Assembly: GCF_019249795.2 (NCBI RefSeq)
Contig: NZ_CP156891.1
Span: forward strand, 2,946,001 to 3,010,000
Direction: 5' to 3'
Origin: Segatella copri
GTDB taxonomy: Bacteria; Bacteroidota; Bacteroidia; Bacteroidales; Bacteroidaceae
Length of the DNA: 64,000 bases
Position 1 is the first letter of the stretch. The number at the start of each line of letters is the position of its first letter. Below the pieces are notes generated by a model. The model was not told the origin of the DNA and did not search any database. It saw only the letters and a program-made list of their open reading frames with translations. The position numbers and the translations under genes were made by a program. This document shows positions 61,577 through 64,000 of this stretch, piece by piece.

Positions 61577-62269
61577 ATGGAAAAAATAGCATTTTTTTTG
61601 CCAACTCGCAAAGGTAGTGAACGAGTAAAGAATAAAAATACTCGTCCTTTTGCCGGCATGGATGGAGGCCTTATTGAGAATAAGATAAAACAACTCTTGG
61701 GAACAAAGTTGATAGATGAGATTATTCTTTCTACCAATGATGAGAAGTGTATGGAAGTAGCGCAAAAATATGCTTCAGATAAGAGATTGCGTATTATTCC
61801 AAGACCTGATGAACTCTGTCTTAGTTCTACTAATTTGCAGGATTTGATTTGTTATGTTCCAACCATTACGGATGCAAACCACATTCTTTGGGGACATGTA
61901 ACAACCCCTTTGGCTGGAGCAGAAGAATATGACAAGGGTATAGAGTTGTATCTCTCCAAGCTCAATGAGGGGTATGATTCTCTGGTTGGTGTGACTGAAC
62001 TGAAAAACTTCTTGTTGAATAAAGAGGGTAAGTTGGTGAATAATACAACGGATATTCCTTGGCCACGTACTCAGGATTTGGAGCCTTTGTATGAAATCAA
62101 TCATACAATGTTCCTTGCAAAACGAGAGGTTTATACAGAATTGAAGAATCGCTTAGGTAATAAAGTTCTCCTTCATGTGATGGATGAGATTCATTCAAAG
62201 GACATTGACTGGGAGGATGATTTTACTATTGCAGAAATTATGTATAAGAATTTGTATGAAAACAAATAA
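61577..62269 (+). CDS. Acylneuraminate/Kdo-type cytidylyltransferase
   Basis: 230 residues. N-terminus IAFFLPTRKGSERVKNKNTRPFAG carries the CTP-binding pattern of NeuA/KdsB enzymes, with LIDEIILSTNDEKCMEVAQKY, LWGHVTTPLAGAEEYDKGIELYL and DEIHSKDIDWEDDFTIAEIMY (metal-binding Asp near the end). It should form a CMP-sugar acid from CTP. One bp after the aldolase gene and overlapping the kinase gene by 14 bp, so all three are co-expressed. Confidence 0.85.
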   Translation: MEKIAFFLPTRKGSERVKNKNTRPFAGMDGGLIENKIKQLLGTKLIDEIILSTNDEKCMEVAQKYASDKRLRIIPRPDELCLSSTNLQDLICYVPTITDANHILWGHVTTPLAGAEEYDKGIELYLSKLNEGYDSLVGVTELKNFLLNKEGKLVNNTTDIPWPRTQDLEPLYEINHTMFLAKREVYTELKNRLGNKVLLHVMDEIHSKDIDWEDDFTIAEIMYKNLYENK

Positions 62270-63299
62270 AGTTGTAACATTTGGAGAAATCATGGTGCGC
62301 TTAGGCGCACCTGATTATCTCAAATTAATACAGAGCAATAGCCTGGATGTTAGTTATGCTGGTGCAGAAGCTAACGTTGCAGTTAGTCTTGCTCATTATG
62401 GTATATCTACCGACTACGTTACTTGTTTGCCAAATAATCCCATAGCAGAACGTTGCATCATGGAATTACGAGGTCATGATGTAGGTGTAGATTATATTCA
62501 ACGTTCAGGTAAACGAATGGGTATACTCTATCTGGAGACAGGTAGTAACATGCGACCATCCAAGGTTTTTTATGATCGTGAATATTCTTCAATAGCGATG
62601 ATAGAACCTGATAGCATCAATTGGTATGAGATATTGAAAGATGCAACATGGTTTCATTGGACAGGCATTACTCCAGCCTTGTCACAAAATGCAGCTGATG
62701 AATGTTTGAAAGCTATTCAAGTAGCTAATGAATTGGGAGTAATGGTATCGTGTGATATCAATTATCGTGGCAATCTGTGGAAATATGGCAAGGACGCTTC
62801 TGAAGTGATGCCAGCTTTGGTTGAAGGATGTGATTTAATCATGGGTAATGAAGAAGATTGCGAAAAGGTTTTTGGTATCAAACCAAAGAACTTTGATGCA
62901 GACAATACGAAAGGTAGTATCAACCAGAGTACTTTTGAGTCCGTTTGTCAGCAGATGATGACTCGTTTCCCTCGTTGCAAAAAAATGGCAGTAACACTAC
63001 GTGGTGCTATCAATGCCAATCATAATACCTGGTGTGGTATCCTTTATGATGGAAAGCAACTATATCAGTCTGCCAAGTATGATATCACGGATATCGTAGA
63101 TAGAGTAGGTGGTGGTGATTCCTTTATGGGAGGCTTGATTTACGGATTGCTTCATTATGAGGATAATCAAAAAGCTTTGGACTTTGCAGCTGCAGCTAGT
63201 GCTTATAAGCATACGTTGAAAGGTGATTTCAATTGGGCAACAGTAGAAGAAGTTGAATCCTTAATGAATGGAAATACAAGTGGAAGAGTTAAAAGATAA
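62256..63299 (+). CDS. PfkB family sugar kinase (KDG kinase-like)
   Basis: 347 residues from ATG 62256; an earlier ATG lies well inside the previous gene. Ribokinase fold: KVVTFGEIMVRLGAPDYLKLIQ, VSYAGAEANVAVSLAHYG, SCDINYRGNLWKYG, and the C-terminal signature VDRVGGGDSFMGGLIYGLL with the catalytic Asp. Closest pattern is 2-keto-3-deoxygluconate kinase. In this operon it may phosphorylate a keto-deoxy sugar acid or its precursor. Confidence 0.86.
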   Translation: MKTNKVVTFGEIMVRLGAPDYLKLIQSNSLDVSYAGAEANVAVSLAHYGISTDYVTCLPNNPIAERCIMELRGHDVGVDYIQRSGKRMGILYLETGSNMRPSKVFYDREYSSIAMIEPDSINWYEILKDATWFHWTGITPALSQNAADECLKAIQVANELGVMVSCDINYRGNLWKYGKDASEVMPALVEGCDLIMGNEEDCEKVFGIKPKNFDADNTKGSINQSTFESVCQQMMTRFPRCKKMAVTLRGAINANHNTWCGILYDGKQLYQSAKYDITDIVDRVGGGDSFMGGLIYGLLHYEDNQKALDFAAAASAYKHTLKGDFNWATVEEVESLMNGNTSGRVKR

Positions 63300-63303
63300 A
63301 AAT

Positions 63304-64000
63304 ATGAAATATCACAGAGTTTGTTTTCCTGGTTCTCTATATGTATTTACTTTTTATTTATTGATTTCAAGTAAAGAAGAAATTTTAGATACAATTTATT
63401 TTTTTGATAAAAATATTGAAGAATCAATAAGAAACAAAATGCCTAAAGTACGTTTCTTAAAAGATAATTTCAAGAATCGTTTTGTTTTGGCTTTAAGTTC
63501 ATTCTTTAATAAATTTATATATCCTGAACTTAAAAATGCAGATATATTTGGGCTAGATTTTAGATGGAATATTTTACGAGGGCATAAGATGAATTATATA
63601 GAAGATGCTCCTATGATTTTTGATATTTGGGAGACTGGTCCAATGTTTCAAGATTATTTGAAAACTAAAAAAGGGAATATCTTTAAAAAAATAATTCGTA
63701 GATTATTATTTGGAGACTATTATGGTTTTCCTGTAGCTACATCTTCAATGGTTTCAGATATTTATACATCTTTTCCTGCAGAAAAGATATATTTGCAAAA
63801 CAAGGTTCATCACGTTGTTGATTTGAATAAAAAATGGGCTGAGAGTTCTCTGGAAAAGAAAGATTTAATACTTTCAATATTTGATATTTCGCAAGAGAGT
63901 TTGGCAAAAATACAAGCTAAAAAAATCATATTGTTGACTCAAGCATTTTCTGACGATCATTTTGTTACAGAGGAAGAACAAGTGGAGATTTACCGCAAAA
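63304..64000 (+). CDS. GT52-like (sialyltransferase-type) glycosyltransferase, 3' truncated
   Basis: ATG 63304, 5 bp after the kinase stop; the frame is open to the window edge (232 codons). MKYHRVCFPGSLYVFTFYLLISS, YIEDAPMIFDIWETGPMFQDYL and ILLTQAFSDDHFVTEEEQVEIYRK resemble glycosyltransferase family 52, which uses CMP-activated acids to sialylate surface glycans. A CMP-sugar donor fits the cytidylyltransferase two genes upstream. Very AT-rich, as usual for capsule transferases. The C-terminus is outside the window. Confidence 0.62.
   Translation, partial: MKYHRVCFPGSLYVFTFYLLISSKEEILDTIYFFDKNIEESIRNKMPKVRFLKDNFKNRFVLALSSFFNKFIYPELKNADIFGLDFRWNILRGHKMNYIEDAPMIFDIWETGPMFQDYLKTKKGNIFKKIIRRLLFGDYYGFPVATSSMVSDIYTSFPAEKIYLQNKVHHVVDLNKKWAESSLEKKDLILSIFDISQESLAKIQAKKIILLTQAFSDDHFVTEEEQVEIYRK

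Overview
The window looks like a chromosomal segment of a gut or oral Bacteroidales bacterium, most likely Prevotella/Segatella. The evidence is Bacteroidetes-type promoters (TTG, about 20 nt, TAnnTTTG), type IX secretion genes (porQ and a porE-like gene), TonB/ExbB/ExbD genes, DUF1573 and GH84 proteins, a CTnDOT-style integrative-element module and an UpxY-type capsule regulator. Assignments come from reading the sequence; no database search was run.

Layout. (1) 1-36348 is mostly core genome: the end of an alpha-2-macroglobulin gene, a DUF1573 protein, ispH, porQ-cmk, a TonB protein, a polyprenyl synthase, a TatD nuclease, a GH84 O-GlcNAcase, tRNA-Ser(GGA) followed by an exbB/exbD operon, an Lrp regulator, an rsmF-like gene with folA, an ECF sigma factor operon, a PorE-like lipoprotein, chromosomal topB, carB, lutABC, purT with two surface-sugar-type genes, a MATE pump, a subtilase and xseAB. 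(2) 36881-51958 is the regulatory/DNA-processing module of an integrative element: an IntDOT-like integrase, a RhuM-like HTH protein, four small excisionase-like HTH proteins, DUF4099/DUF3945, a second topB, DUF1896 and a 6.5-kb DNA methylase-helicase gene. No relaxase or transfer genes are present in the window. (3) 51985-64000 is the start of a phase-variable capsule locus: a tyrosine DNA invertase, a promoter between two 25-bp inverted repeats (24/25 match), the antiterminator gene upxY, an unusual six-gene AT-rich membrane-protein cassette, a upxZ-like gene, rfbC, an orphan gene, and an apparent CMP-ulosonic-acid-type module (HMGL-type aldolase, cytidylyltransferase, PfkB kinase, GT52-like transferase running off the end).

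How it fits together. In the orientation given, the promoter at 53137-53167 faces upxY, so the capsule operon is read as ON. The invertase next door (51985-52941) is the obvious candidate to flip it. UpxY would then let RNA polymerase read through the long operon, and the UpxZ-like protein would restrain competing UpxY proteins. The least explained part is the cassette at 53942-57850. It sits between upxY and upxZ, so it should be switched on and off with the capsule. It encodes five predicted membrane proteins and one protein with a PUA/EVE-like N-terminus resembling those of Mrr-type restriction proteins. This is the best candidate for an undescribed system. Other unexplained signals are a leader motif repeated through the integrative element, tandem covarying hairpins after ispH, and a hairpin bounded by 10-bp direct repeats before the orphan gene at 59271.
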